A stretch of 64,000 nt of DNA from Canna indica (lineage: Eukaryota; Streptophyta; Magnoliopsida; Zingiberales; Cannaceae), in NCBI GenBank assembly GCA_034359265.1, contig CP136891.1:60178001-60242000 (forward strand), in the 5' to 3' direction. The notes below the pieces were generated by a model. It was given only the letters and a program-made list of their open reading frames with translations, had not been told where the DNA came from and did no database searches. Position numbers and translations under genes: made by a program. Positions 53,963 through 64,000 of the stretch are shown here, one piece after another (position 1 is the first letter of the stretch; every line of letters begins with the position of its first letter).

Positions 53963-55792
53963 TATGCAATTCTTAGCCATTGCATTTAACATAAGCAAAT
54001 CGTTTTTGTTCTGGAGTCCATACAATCTATCTCAACCTTAGGTTCAATGTATTGAGTTTTTACACATCAATAAACAAACATTCTTTAGCCCCTATTGAAA
54101 TTGGGCTCTACGGCTTTCAGAATCTTCCATTCTTTGGCCCCACATTATCTTCTTACAACTTAGCTCTCAAGAGACCCACCCCTTTCAGCCCCACATATAC
54201 ACCTTCATGGTAAAACACAATGAAGGTATTAATCTTTTATAGTTATTTACATAATTTTCTTGGTTCTAGATTCAATTTGAGTCGAAATTGAAATTGGGTT
54301 TTTGTTTATTTGTGGAATGATTGCAACAAAAGATTGTAATCAAAGTTGTCGTGAATGGCCAAAAGTCATGCTCCAAAGCCTTGAAGATTTTAGTTGGGGT
54401 TTTAGGTAATTAAACAGAGTAGAATGAATAAAATTTCATCGAAAATTGAGAAATAGAATTCAATTTTGTTGATGGGTTCGACTCAATCTCTATATCCAAT
54501 GACAACATTGCAATAGTTCGACGTGCTATTTCGTATACACTGCCTTATTCGTACACCAAAGATATTTACGAACTTGTTGGCGATTCATTGATCTCTCAAT
54601 CTTTTCTCGTCGGTGTTATGGATTAACTTCATTTCTTGTTAATAGTGTTTTAATTTGCTTTTGTTTACTTCGTTTCAATTATTTAATTAAACAATTAGAG
54701 TTTAATTGTGTCACTTATGATGATGTTAATCAGATTCTTTCTTAGTGCTTCCAAATATCATCGACCGTTAATGGCATTTCTTTTCCTTTTTTTCTTTTTT
54801 TTCTAATTATTGATATTATGTTCGAATATATTGATCTAACTTTTTTGAAGTTTTAATGGGGTATTTTGTGCATTTTGTCTCACTAATGTTTTGATCTAAT
54901 GAGAGAATGTTCGAATGTAGTTTGAGATGCTTCTATTTTTGCTAGAATACTCACTTATTGTTTGTGGTGGCCAGAAGTTGTAGGTCAGTCGAATAGATTC
55001 GGGTGCTAAAAGTTGTGCGTATCAAGAAGAAGAGGAAGAGAAGAGGGACTTGTTTACTTTTTATTTTTTATTTTTTTTCATGTCTACCACATCAGCAAAG
55101 TGATTTGCCACGTGTGCATTGCTTGGATCTGATGTGGCCATTTTTTATTGGTTAATTTATACTCGGTTTGCCATGTCATATTTCTATTTGCCAAAGTCAC
55201 ATTTTCATCCCAAAAAAGGGTAAATGTATACACTTTTTGGTAGATTAAGGGCAAACTGGGCTAAAAAAAAGTATGAGGGTAAATCCATCCTATTTTCAAT
55301 AGTTCGGGAGCAAAAATGCCCCTTAACCCTTGAGTAAATACAAGCTATAGTTACCAAACTCTGAAGGGGACAACGAAGTAATAAAAGAAAACCACACTGA
55401 ATATGTTGGGAGAAATTATGCTCGAGTAAAAAAGAGGGAGGACTTGATTTTAGAGATCTAGAAAGCTTAATTTAGCATTATTAACAAAACAAAGTTGGAA
55501 ACTGTTGGCACATCTCAATACTCAATTAGCCAAAGTGCTCAAGGGAATACTTTCATATAGGCTCTACCTTGGATGCTTCTTTATGCTTGAAACCTATTTT
55601 GATCCTCGGGTACCTTCTTCATAACTTGTCTTACCATAATCTAAAGGAAATAATATTAATCATAATCCTTTTCTGGTTAAAGATCTCATAAATGAAGATG
55701 AAAAGGAAGGAATGGATGCAAGTACAGTGGAAAGTTCTTTTGATGAAAGTGATGTAACTCTCATTCTGTCTACCTCTATCTAAATCAAATAT

Positions 55793-56304
55793 TTAGGATC
55801 TTGTTGTTTGGCATATCTGGGTATCATATATCAAGGCAACAACTTTACTCTAAAGTCAAATTTTCTGATACCATTAAAAAGCTGAACTGCACCAAAATAT
55901 GGAAACTACATCTAAAACATAAGTTGTATATTTTTATATAGAAATTGTTGCATAACATTGTCTGTAGGACAAGTTTTCCAAAATAGATTTCCTTTAATGG
56001 TCATGGTTTGTTGCTTCTACAGAGCGCAAGGAATGGTGGAGCATTTCTATTTATTTTTTTTTGCAGTGTGGCTATGCATCTCAGATGTGGTGCTTAACTA
56101 ATATCAATTAAGTGCATGATAACTCTAAATAATTTTGTTGATGTTTGGAACTGTTTTATGCATAACATAAGGCATGCACAGAACGGAGATGAACTAATTA
56201 ATTTTCAATTTACTTGCTTTGGAATATATGGAAAACAAGGAATGAACATCTTTCAACGCAAGTATACCACTGTAACTGATCTTATACAAAAGTGTCTCTC
56301 CTAA
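55793..56304 (+). pseudogene. LINE zf-RVT remnant, copy B
   Basis: Same as 12310-12820 (KIWKL, LLWNIWKTRNEHL region), equally frame-broken. Confidence 0.68.
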
Positions 56305-57127
56305 AAAATGAGTATGAACAAGCAAACATGCAAAGCAATGACTTTTTATGTAGAGAAAGAGACCAAAATAATGGAAGTAGATGTTTCAAATACTAGATCG
56401 GATGTCATTACAATACATTTGTATCAATATCATAGGATAACTAGAAACAAGTCAGACAAAAAGTCTTGACATCTAATCATCATAATGAAAGTCTAACAGC
56501 AACCAAACACTAGATACATAGTCATTTAGGAAATATCATACATTTGAATCCAATCTAAGCAGGGACATAATTCAGATCAAAACTCAGATATCAGTAAAGT
56601 TTTGGTCATCTGCAAATACGAGAAAACACAGTTAAGTGACGACATTCAAATCATCCATGATACAAATATATCTGAACATATATATATAACTAAAGCAAGT
56701 GGAATTAGAAGAGTGTACACAACTAAAAACTAAAATAACCAGTCCCTGAAATTGAGACATGACTAGAAAAACTTTTTTTTTCCACAAAACACAAGCAATA
56801 TAACAAAACTGTGATTTTATAAAGCCAGGAGCATTCTATAGCAGAAATCCACGCAGAGATATAATTAAAGATTTTAAACAATTAGTTAACTAGGTCTGAA
56901 TACCAAATCATCCCTGTTTTCCTGAAGAGGTAAATTGTAGTGTCGCCATTGCCAAGATAGCGGTATACTTTACATTGATAAACCTGGACTTTTCTAGAAA
57001 TTATGTCTTCAGCCTCAAATGTGACTTGATACAAACTAAATCCACATGCGTTGGTTTAAATAACCTTCATATATTGCAAGTTTGTATCATTCTGCATAAT
57101 TACAAAAGAGCATTTACCTAAAACCAT

Positions 57128-57785
57128 AACATGGATAGGGGTGGCAATTGGAATCGGTTAACCGAACCGCAAAATCTAGTTTTGGGTAGGCAATTTACGG
57201 TCCGATTTCGATTTCGTTTAATAAAATTCAAGAATCGTTTTAAACCAGATCAGTTTCGGTTATCGGGTCACGGATAACAGGTTATAAAATTTCGATTTCG
57301 GTTACCGATTATCCGCGGTTCACCGGTAGCTGAAACCTCGGCAAGTCATTTTGAAGATTGTAATAGAGTCTCATTGAGACAATTCCATCTCGTCCTCGAA
57401 CTGATTGACTGCGCAATCCATAGAAATCGCAGAGCTCGAAGAGACGATTCCATCTTTCAGTGAAGGTAACTCTCATTGCTTATTCATCATTTCCTCTTCC
57501 TTAAAAGGAATCATCTCCTTGTAGTTTTTCCCTTTTTCTTCTATAGAAAAGGAGATAGGTTTCTGTAGATCTGCAAATGTTGCAAACTTCTCTAAGCCAC
57601 CTGAAAAGCTTTCTTATCCTCCGCAAGTTGGTATGCAACCTTCTGATGATTCCTAATGAATGTTTTTTATTTGGACTCCTACTCTACAATTTCTGGTTGA
57701 GGTACAAGATTTGTCTTTTTTGGATCTGTAGTTGTTGCTTGCACTGGGGTCATCTGGTCTCGTTATAGTACAGTTATAAAACCTG
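57128..57785 (+). mobile_element. Left part of the CDKB2-carrying hAT-like transposon, copy B
   Basis: Starts TAGGGGTGGCAATTGG at 57136 after the same target sequence AACATGGA (57128-57135). It follows copy A to AAACCTG, then is cut by the CACTA terminus at 57786. The CDKB2 exons and right end, if still present, would lie beyond the CACTA insertion and outside this window. Confidence 0.85.
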
Positions 57786-57900
57786 CACTACAAGAAAACA
57801 TAGTATCACCGACGGACTAGTTACCGACGGATTCAATTTGTTGGTATTACCAACAAATTTACTAACGAATTAAAAAATCGGTTGGTAAATCAACATATAA
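57786..57900 (+). repeat. CACTA terminal and subterminal repeats (left end)
   Basis: CACTACAAGAAAA terminus plus ACCGACGGA and TTGGTA/TACCAA inverted units. The three bases outside are CTG. Confidence 0.82.
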
Positions 57901-58157
57901 ATTTTCCTCCCTTTTATTTCAGCCGACCAAATATTCCCCGCCTTATTTTACCACTTCCTTATCAACCAAAATATATTTCCCCGCCTTATTTTCCTCACCC
58001 GAACAAATCCGACCTGAGACCCGACGAATCTCTCTTCTCTTTTTCGCAACCGACAGACACCCCGCGCCTCGCGACACCTCTCCCCGTGACTGAGAATTTC
58101 TTCAACTCTGTTCACTATTGTCGCCTGCAATCTGCTCGCTGCTCGCTGATCTCTAGT

Positions 58158-58335
58158 GTGTTTGATCTCCAACTCGCCTGCAACCTCATCTACGGCTTGC
58201 TCGGCAAGGTGGTCAACTGGTCGCAGGAGGAGGTCTTCTTGTGGTTCCCCGTAAAGGGGATCCTCATCGCCGATCCCTCCTCGGGTGTCATCCTCCCCTT
58301 GCGAAGAACCTGCCGCTCGCCCTCCCCTTGCAATG
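58158..58335 (+). pseudogene. DUF538 protein fragment
   Basis: Within a longer open frame (57882-58439) the stretch VFDLQLACNLIYGLLGKVV, NWSQEEVFLWFPVKGIL and ADPSSGVI matches the C-terminal half of plant DUF538 proteins. That half has the pattern [FLW]W.P[VI].GI.V.DPSSG.I..D[VI]G. The frame then shifts: LAKNLPLALPLQ, seen in another frame, would be the LA.KQLSLSLF end. The N-terminal half and signal peptide are missing. The rest of the open frame is a CT-rich leader. Confidence 0.65.
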
Positions 58336-58554
58336 AACCAGTCGCTCAAGGATCCTCACCTCCTTCCAGCACGCCTTACCTTCCTCCCCAAAACTGCTAC
58401 TTCTCCCAAAACAAGCAACACAATCTCCCATCTTTCTAACCCTAGTTTGTTTGCGCCGTCACTTTCTCCTTCTCTGTGTTATGTGCCAACATTTGCTACT
58501 TCCTTCTCCGAGATCTGCAAGTATGTAAGATTTTTACATCTATTCACCAAGACC

Positions 58555-58787
58555 TGCTATGAGATGGATGGGTTAGATGAGTCACAAGAATATTTGGCTA
58601 CCAGAAGGGCAATGGATGGTAGAATTTTTATTGTTCTGTTTGCAAGATTTTTCATCTGCCTATGTACACATATTTATTTTTATCCCTTTCATTTTTTTCT
58701 TTATTCGAGAAGCAATTTTTCAGGGTAGTGGCTGCTATTCTTCATATAGGAAATGTTGAATTTAAAGCAGAAGAAGCTGATTCATCG
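58555..58787 (+). pseudogene. Myosin XI motor-domain exons
   Basis: Plant myosin XI is an actin-based organelle motor. Exon 58555-58618 reads CYEMDGLDESQEYLATRRAM before a GT donor. Exon 58724-58787, after TTTTCAG, reads VVAAILHIGNVEFKAEEADS. They are consecutive motor-domain blocks (family: YLATRRAMDVVGI... and FR.VAAILHLGN[IV]EF). The VVGIS...AIF.. segment between them is missing, so an internal exon was lost or skipped in capture. They lie in the same orientation as the DUF538 and APUM23 pieces. Confidence 0.82.
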
Positions 58788-59688
58788 GTACATCCCCCTC
58801 TAGCACATCTCATTCTTCTTCGAAGACTAGGTAAACTGATTAATCAAAAACTATGAGCTGATAAGGCACTTTTCGAAGACCATGAGCTGGGGGATCAGAG
58901 CTTTCCTTAATCAAAGCTCTGAATTTGATCCCCAATGTGAAGGGGACCAGAGTGATCTAGCGAATGAGATGTTGAATTTGATTAAATATTAACTAACAGT
59001 TTCAAATATTACTCATCCAATTGTTTAAAATTTGCTTGCTGTTCTACTTAAGAAGTCTAATCTATGCATGTGACAAGTCACCAGATTATGCCATGTGACA
59101 AGTCTAATCTATTTGTTCTTGTTTTTTTTAACTTGAAAATGAGAAGATTTCACTAATATCTATTGTCAATCATAATGCACATACACTAGGTTTTTAATCT
59201 TTTTTGGATGTTAAATTGAAACATATATGCTTTATGTTTCAAGTGAGCTGCACTCCACATTGAGATAAATTAATTACTGCATGCTATCAGACTTCTTTTT
59301 TCATTTCCAAGAAAGTTACCAATGAGCACCACAAGCTAGTTGACTTTACATAGTTAGGACTTGCATTATGTTTCTTTATAACTGTACCTTGATGTTTATA
59401 TACCTAGTTACATATGTAAATCATGTCCAATATACATCATTTTCAATGGGAGTCAAAAACAGTTGTTGGTGAAGATCAAATGTTTTATCAAACAAATAGA
59501 CTTAACCTGATGTATGGCTAAATCTGGCTATAGTCATTTAGTTAATTGCATTGACCAATACACGTTTTATCCAGAATTCTAGACCACTCTTAGATATTCC
59601 CGCCCTCAAAATTATTTATTTTATGTCCTTAAATGATACCGCATTTCATTGTTTGAATCGAGAATTGTTTCCATGTTGATATGTGCAG
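58788..59688. other. Intron-like or intergenic DNA between captured fragments
   Basis: AT-rich, no exon recognised. The repeated GCACTTTTCGAAGACCATGAGCTG/GAAGACTAGG words near 58820-58890 are a small local duplication. Confidence 0.5.
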
Positions 59689-61730
59689 ATGAAGTTGATC
59701 CGGAAGGAACTTGGTCCAAAATTTAAGGAGCTACTTGAACTTGGGAAGCCAAGATTAGTTGCTTCCATATTAGCTGCATGTGAACGGCTTGAAACCCTTT
59801 CGCATGAGGTATTCCTCTTTTTGTTACTTGAAGTTTGCATGTATGCATTGAAACTCTAACTCATTCTACTTGTGGTGCAGTGTTGTCATGCCCTTTCTAC
59901 TGCAGTGAATTTAGACTCGGAATCTCCCAGCTTTATTGTTCCGCATATACTATTTCTCGAGAGCTACTTCCGAGACAAGTCTAGTTGGAAATGGCCTCCT
60001 TATGATAAAATGCATGTGTTGGGTTGCTTAATGTTACAAATCATTTTTAGATATCCTATGGTATGTTGAACTTCTCATTTGATACTTATCTGATTTGAGG
60101 CCTAATTACCTAATTTGTTGACAATTTTTCTTATCCATACTTACTGTTGAATTTTCTTTTTAATATATAAATTTAAAATGTAATGGTATTTGATATTTTT
60201 GGTATTGACAACAATTAATTCAGCCTTTTTCATGAGTCTTACATCAATGGATGCTGCCCATATCCTTCAAATTGCAAAAGATGCTAGAGGAGGCCATGTT
60301 ATTGAAGCTTTTCTTTCTTCATATGTTTCCACAAAAATGAAGCTCAAAGTTGTCACAAAGTAAGTCATAAAGCTAAGATAAAAGAAAAACTTTTCTGGCA
60401 TTGCTTGATCTATTAATCATGCTAACGTTGTTAGTTCCTGAAATCCTGAACTCTTAGAAAAGATCTCGTAGGAAAAAAAATATTAGCATAATAGCTCTTA
60501 TACATACCTTGAACAGAATTGTTAACAGAACCAATGGTCTCTTATTACCTTCCTTTTCATTTCATCTATTTTTCTCTGAAATTTGCATTATATTAAATTT
60601 TCATCTGTAAAATAGGTTAGTTAGATATATATACTCTATTATATATATAGACTAACTCTTTTTTTTAAAACTCAATAATTTTATTGAATACTATAATCAT
60701 AAATCATTGCAGCTCAACATGATCCAAAGAACTAATCTGTTAAGAATATAAATGAATAGGTTATGTCTCTTTCTAATAGCTTAAGCTTTTGTGAAGATTG
60801 GTCACTAGTATTAGAGCATGAGGTCCTAAGTCCGAATCCTGCGAGTGTCTATAGCAAAATATATACCCCCAATTAAATTCAGTTCATGCATGTGTTGGAC
60901 TTGATCTAGTTTAGTCCAATTTGCCAACCTACACTTGAGGGGAGTATTAAGAATATAAATGATAGATTGGTTCCTTTATAACAACTCAAGATTTTGAAAA
61001 AGTTGGTCATTCAATCATATTTGAACTTCAATATGCTACAAATGCTTGTGAAGAAATAGATATCATTGAATGGGCAGTCATTGTTTAAACTCCAAACATC
61101 TAATTGAAACTCGATCTCCAAGATATTGGCTTATGCATCATTACATGAACTAGGCCGTAATGAACTAGGCCTAAGAGTGGAGTCCTGAGTCCAATAGAAG
61201 AATATATATTTTGTTGAATGGTAGGCCTGCAGGAACAATGGTGTTTCATACCATAATGTATATTATGGGGCAACTCAGAAGTTGGAACTGAGCAAACTGT
61301 TTAATTAGAGACAAGAAAACCAAAAAAGAATCCTTTTATACCCTGCATCATTGAATTCTTATGCTCCTTAATATAGGAGCCATACTGTCCACCAGATCTA
61401 CATAAAAATGTTTTTGGAACTTAGGAAATATTTGTTTAAATTTCTTTGTGGTTCTGTAATCTTTTGCTTGCAATGCCTTCAATCTCTTACCAAAGCTTCG
61501 CTAAAAATCATCCTAATGTGTTTTCCTTCTTATTGCTATGTTCAAAGATTGCAAGATCATTATGCAGAACTTGCAATGGGTACTGCTAGCTCATTCACGG
61601 TTGAGAAGTGCTTTGCTTCTAGTAACATGTCCCTGAAAGAGAATATAGCAGCAGAATTGTTGGCTGCGCGGGCAGAGCTCTCTAAGACTAAGCATGGTCC
61701 GTATTTGCTTAAGAAGCTTGATATTGATGG
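59689..61730 (+). pseudogene. APUM23/NOP9-like Puf-repeat gene, internal exons
   Basis: APUM23-type Puf proteins act in nucleolar pre-rRNA processing. Exons: 59689-59808 (40 codons, MKLIRKELGPKFKELLELG); 59881-60060 (60 codons, DKSSWKWPPYDKMHVLG); about 60225-60359 (LTSMDAAHILQIAKDARGG, VIEAFLSSYVSTKMKLKVV); 61548-61730 (DHYAELAMGTASSFTVEKCF, KTKHGPYLLKKLDIDG). Splice sites are good, and the third and fourth exons join in frame. The start of the third exon appears to carry a small indel (CCTTTTTC before ATGAGT). The first two-thirds of the gene and the last exon are absent, so it cannot encode the protein. Confidence 0.82.
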
Positions 61731-62260
61731 GTGAGTTTGTTGTTGTTCTTACTTTTCTTTTTTGTTGGCTCTATCTCTATATAGCATGAGGAGCTCTTTG
61801 CTAGTGGAATACAGACTATCTGGAAGAACCTATAAACCCCTAAAAATATTAATTTCTGATAGACAAGAGTGGGATAGTATTCAAATATTCTGTTATTTCC
61901 TTCATGGCTGTTGTGTGTAGTAATTCTTAAACACGAGAATAGGGTTGTTTATGGAAAAATAATGTTGTAGCAAGTTTTACCAATCAAACAAAATATTGGA
62001 GTCTGCTTTGGTCAGCCTTAATTCTCAGATAATTATGCTTAACATGTAAATGTCATTTCAGTGTTATTACTAAACTCTTGTTTATGAGTATGTCTAATGT
62101 CTACCACCTCCGAAACCTTTTGACCAAATCACTATCTGCATTTTCCCAAGATGACATGGTGTTGGTTCGTTTGATTTGAGCGCATCCTTCAGTGTTTCCA
62201 GCAAACAAGCAATATAGTGTTTGAGGTGGCCTTAAGGGCAGCTAGTATATGCCCTTCTCT
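61731..62260. other. Non-coding DNA
   Basis: The final APUM23-type exon, expected just downstream, was not found. No other feature. Confidence 0.5.
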
Positions 62261-62265
62261 ATTTT

Positions 62266-62418
62266 GAAGGCCACTCGGCTATGGGTAAAACAGGGGCAGC
62301 CGCCCCTCCTGTGATTGAAAGGCCACTCGGCCTTGGGTGAAACAGGGGCAGCCACCCCTTCCTTGTTGAAGGCTGATTGTCTTGGGTGAAATAGGGGCAG
62401 CCCCTTTCCTTGCTTTCT
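62266..62418 (+). repeat. Three-unit tandem repeat, about 51 bp
   Basis: Units start GAAGGCCACTCGGCTATGGG, GAAAGGCCACTCGGCCTTGG and GAAGGCTGATTGTCTTGG, each ending AGGGGCAGCC.CCCCT. The GGGGCAGC...CCCC parts are themselves hairpin-forming. Confidence 0.85.
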
Positions 62419-62660
62419 GCTAAGTACATGATTTTAGATTAGTCAAGTATTAGGGTAGTACACATCAACTTAGGGACCTTAAACTTGGTAGTAAGAATTA
62501 TACTGCTCATATATGTTCATACAATTAATTATACTGCTTATGATAAAGACTAGTGAATGATATTTCTTTATATTTTATAGATGAGTGGCATGGCTTGATT
62601 TAATTGTGCACATGCTATGTATTTGATTATCTCTTGAGAATTGTCTTTACTCACATCCTA
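62419..62660. other. Non-coding DNA
   Basis: No gene; ATTATACTGCT(C/T)AT occurs twice within 35 bases (62497, 62528). Confidence 0.4.
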
Positions 62661-62668
62661 TGTATAAT

Positions 62669-62727
62669 ATGTTCAGCATGCTGAACATAGCACTCAGCAT
62701 GTTGAAGAAACTCTCAGCATGCTGAGA
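62669..62727. repeat. Paired perfect palindromes (CAGCATGCTG core)
   Basis: 62669-62688 is a perfect 20-base palindrome (ATGTTCAGCA and its complement). 62712-62727 is a perfect 16-base palindrome (TCTCAGCA and its complement). An imperfect CTCAGCATGTTGAAG half-copy lies between. Confidence 0.85.
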
Positions 62728-63075
62728 AAGAATTCATTCTCAACTGTTAATTTTGTTAAGCTATTCAAACTTCTGAGTATTTAAATTGTTTCTTTGCAAA
62801 AAGGATGGTTGAGCATTAGATAGTTTAGTTACAAACTTTTTTTTTTGCAGTTATAAAGATAAATGGGTTCACTGGAACAAATAACACAAACAATCATATC
62901 TAATCACAATAGTACTGCCAGTAGTGTCTCTCACTACCAAATCTGAAACAAGTATATCTAAAAATTAGTAGTACATACCATAAGCCACATCTACTCTACC
63001 TCCAGAGAAAACAAAGTCATTGCACACTTTCTTAGGACTAGCAGTTCCTTAGATGATCAAAGCTCAAGGGTTGCT
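62728..63075. other. 3' flank of the R3H frame
   Basis: No separate feature seen. It probably holds the 3' untranslated region of the minus-strand R3H sequence; the translation is interrupted but still family-like up to about 63092. Confidence 0.4.
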
Positions 63076-63091
63076 GATATCATGGCGCCTG

Positions 63092-64000
63092 AAACTGAGC
63101 CTGCCTGAAGTGTTCATAGGAGTATGCGTACATCATGGCAGGGCTAGGCCATTGCATGCTGAGAGCATTCCTCACGTTCTGGTTGTATCCATAGGCACAA
63201 TATGGGTTTATAGCTGGGTTAGATAGGTTATAGTTCAAGGAATTCTAGTTCCTTGGCAAGTGATTGAATGAAGAAATGTCTGGCTCGTACTGTAGGAAAG
63301 GTGGACGATGAATATTGCATGTTTGGAGACCAAAATTATGGCACGGAGTTAGTCCTCTAACATACTTCTGATAGCTCCTGTCATAATCTGGATCAGAGAG
63401 GTCCTTCTCTCTATCTCTAAAAATGGCAACTCTAGAAGCGTTATCCTTGCTGAGGGCCTTTTCTAGTTCATCTAATGTGTAGTCCTGCTCATACCTACTG
63501 GAAGACATGCTTCCCCTATCTGAATCAGTTGATGGAGATACATCCATTTCTGAACCACTAGGACCACTAAAAATACGGGACCGTGCTCTATCATAGTCTT
63601 CCATCTGCTCCTCTACAGATCTTACGGTATCTTTTCCAAGTCCTAGCTGGGCATCATCAATTGGGGAAGATTTTACTGACCTAGGACGAATTACAATCTT
63701 AAGTTGTTTAGACATCTCCTTTTCAGTTTGTTTTGAAGCAGGGACTTGCGATAAACAGATAGCTAGGTATTTACTATCAGGCGTCTTCCTAGCAATGACC
63801 TTGCTGCCTAGACCACCTGCAGAATTGTTTAGTGCCATAGTCTGCAGTCCATAGTGTTGAGCAACACGATGGGCAGCACACCTAAGATAGAAAGTTGGTA
63901 AATGTTGAAATTCAAATTGATACTGATGAGGATTCTGCATAAACCTCTGAATATCAAACTCCATCCGCAGAACAGTGAGACGATGGCGCAGATTCACCAG
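63092..64000 (-). CDS. R3H and SUZ domain protein, partial (cut by window edge)
   Basis: The open frame 63997-63245 has no intron for 250 codons. The R3H domain (single-stranded nucleic-acid binding) lies at about residues 9-57: MEFDIQRFMQNPHQYQFEF, FYLRCAAHRVAQHYGLQT. A SUZ-type region follows at about 100-145: KIVIRPRSVKSSPIDDAQ, EEQMEDYDRARSRIFSG. Then come an S/D-rich stretch and a C-terminal YQKYVRGLTPCHNFG. A TAG at 63245-63247 ends it after HLPRN. The same frame stays open for about 50 more codons (NSLNYNLSNPAINPYCAYGY, MQWPSPAMMYAYSYEHFRQA) to a TGA near 63092, and this continuation looks like the family's usual tail. It is either a recent nonsense mutant, a retrocopy or a truncated gene. 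The N-terminus lies beyond 64000. Confidence 0.75.

Larger units (their letters stand above)
44454..57785. repeat. Segmental duplication, copy B
   Basis: Same content and orientation as 488-14263. It sits directly after a truncated gypsy fragment on the left and ends exactly where a CACTA terminus begins on the right. The main difference is loss of about 470 bases corresponding to 8769-9240. Smaller ones are a gain of about 35 bases near 56991 and a loss of about 60 bases in the region matching 7396-7460. Confidence 0.95.
57786..61730 (+). mobile_element. CACTA-ended segment with captured host genes (Pack-CACTA B)
   Basis: Starts CACTACAAGAAAACATAG, then ACCGACGGAC, ACCGACGGAT, TGTTGGTATTACCAACAAAT and CGGTTGGTAAAT. 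These share the terminus and subterminal words of the 40510 end. Downstream on the same strand are a CT-rich leader, a DUF538 fragment, two myosin XI exons and four APUM23-like exons. No transposase is seen. The right terminus was not found up to 64000; 61730 is the last exon recognised. Confidence 0.6.

Noticed and set aside
57948..58349. Minus-strand 133-residue frame opposite the DUF538 fragment
   Set aside because: Antisense of a recognised fragment, with no motif of its own.
1..64000. CRISPR array, tRNA or rRNA genes, bacterial-type operons
   Set aside because: No regularly spaced identical repeats with unique spacers, no tRNA cloverleaf and no rRNA sequence were noticed; the content is plant nuclear.

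Overview
This is a nuclear window from a flowering plant. Spliced angiosperm-type gene fragments (B-class MADS box, CDKB2 kinase, sucrose-phosphate phosphatase, myosin XI, an APUM23-like Puf protein) sit in AT-rich DNA full of Ty1/copia, Ty3/gypsy, LINE, hAT, CACTA and Helitron remains. The species cannot be read from the sequence. No complete host gene was found; the best candidate is an R3H-domain reading frame that runs off the right edge.

Layout: 10-460 is a frame-broken malectin-like first exon. 488-14263 is copy A of a segmental duplication whose copy B lies at 44454-57785 in the same orientation. Each copy holds a full-length but dead copia element (1030-5590 and 44996-49555, minus strand), decayed sucrose-phosphatase exons, a copia Gag zinc knuckle and a LINE tail. 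Each copy also holds the left part of a hAT-like transposon, which in copy A is complete (13614-16325) and carries CDKB2 exons. 16.8-21.9 kb holds a papain-like protease fragment, two gypsy remnants and a CACTA-like terminus. 22.16-30.50 kb is a hAT transposase remnant split by a 6.7 kb hAT-like insertion that itself contains a copia remnant, a Helitron-like 3' end and a small hAT-like element. 30.5-35.5 kb holds GC-rich palindromic repeats, tandem arrays and a probable organelle-derived insert. 35.8-40.5 kb is a CACTA-ended segment carrying AP3-like MADS, isochorismatase-like, PP5-like and sucrose-phosphatase pieces on the minus strand. 41.58-43.2 kb is a second CACTA remnant with a decayed TNPA-like (Transposase_24) gene. 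43.69-44.43 kb is a gypsy pol fragment, cut off by duplication copy B. At 57786 a CACTA terminus abuts copy B and is followed by DUF538, myosin XI and APUM23-like fragments, all on the plus strand. The window ends in an intron-less R3H/SUZ frame on the minus strand.

The unifying theme is repeated capture of host-gene exons, with introns and splice sites retained, by transposons of different superfamilies: one hAT-like element and at least two CACTA elements. A pre-aged segment was then duplicated and broken up by later insertions. Relative ages can be read from shared target-site duplications and shared stop codons. Identifications rest on motif recognition by eye; no database search was possible.
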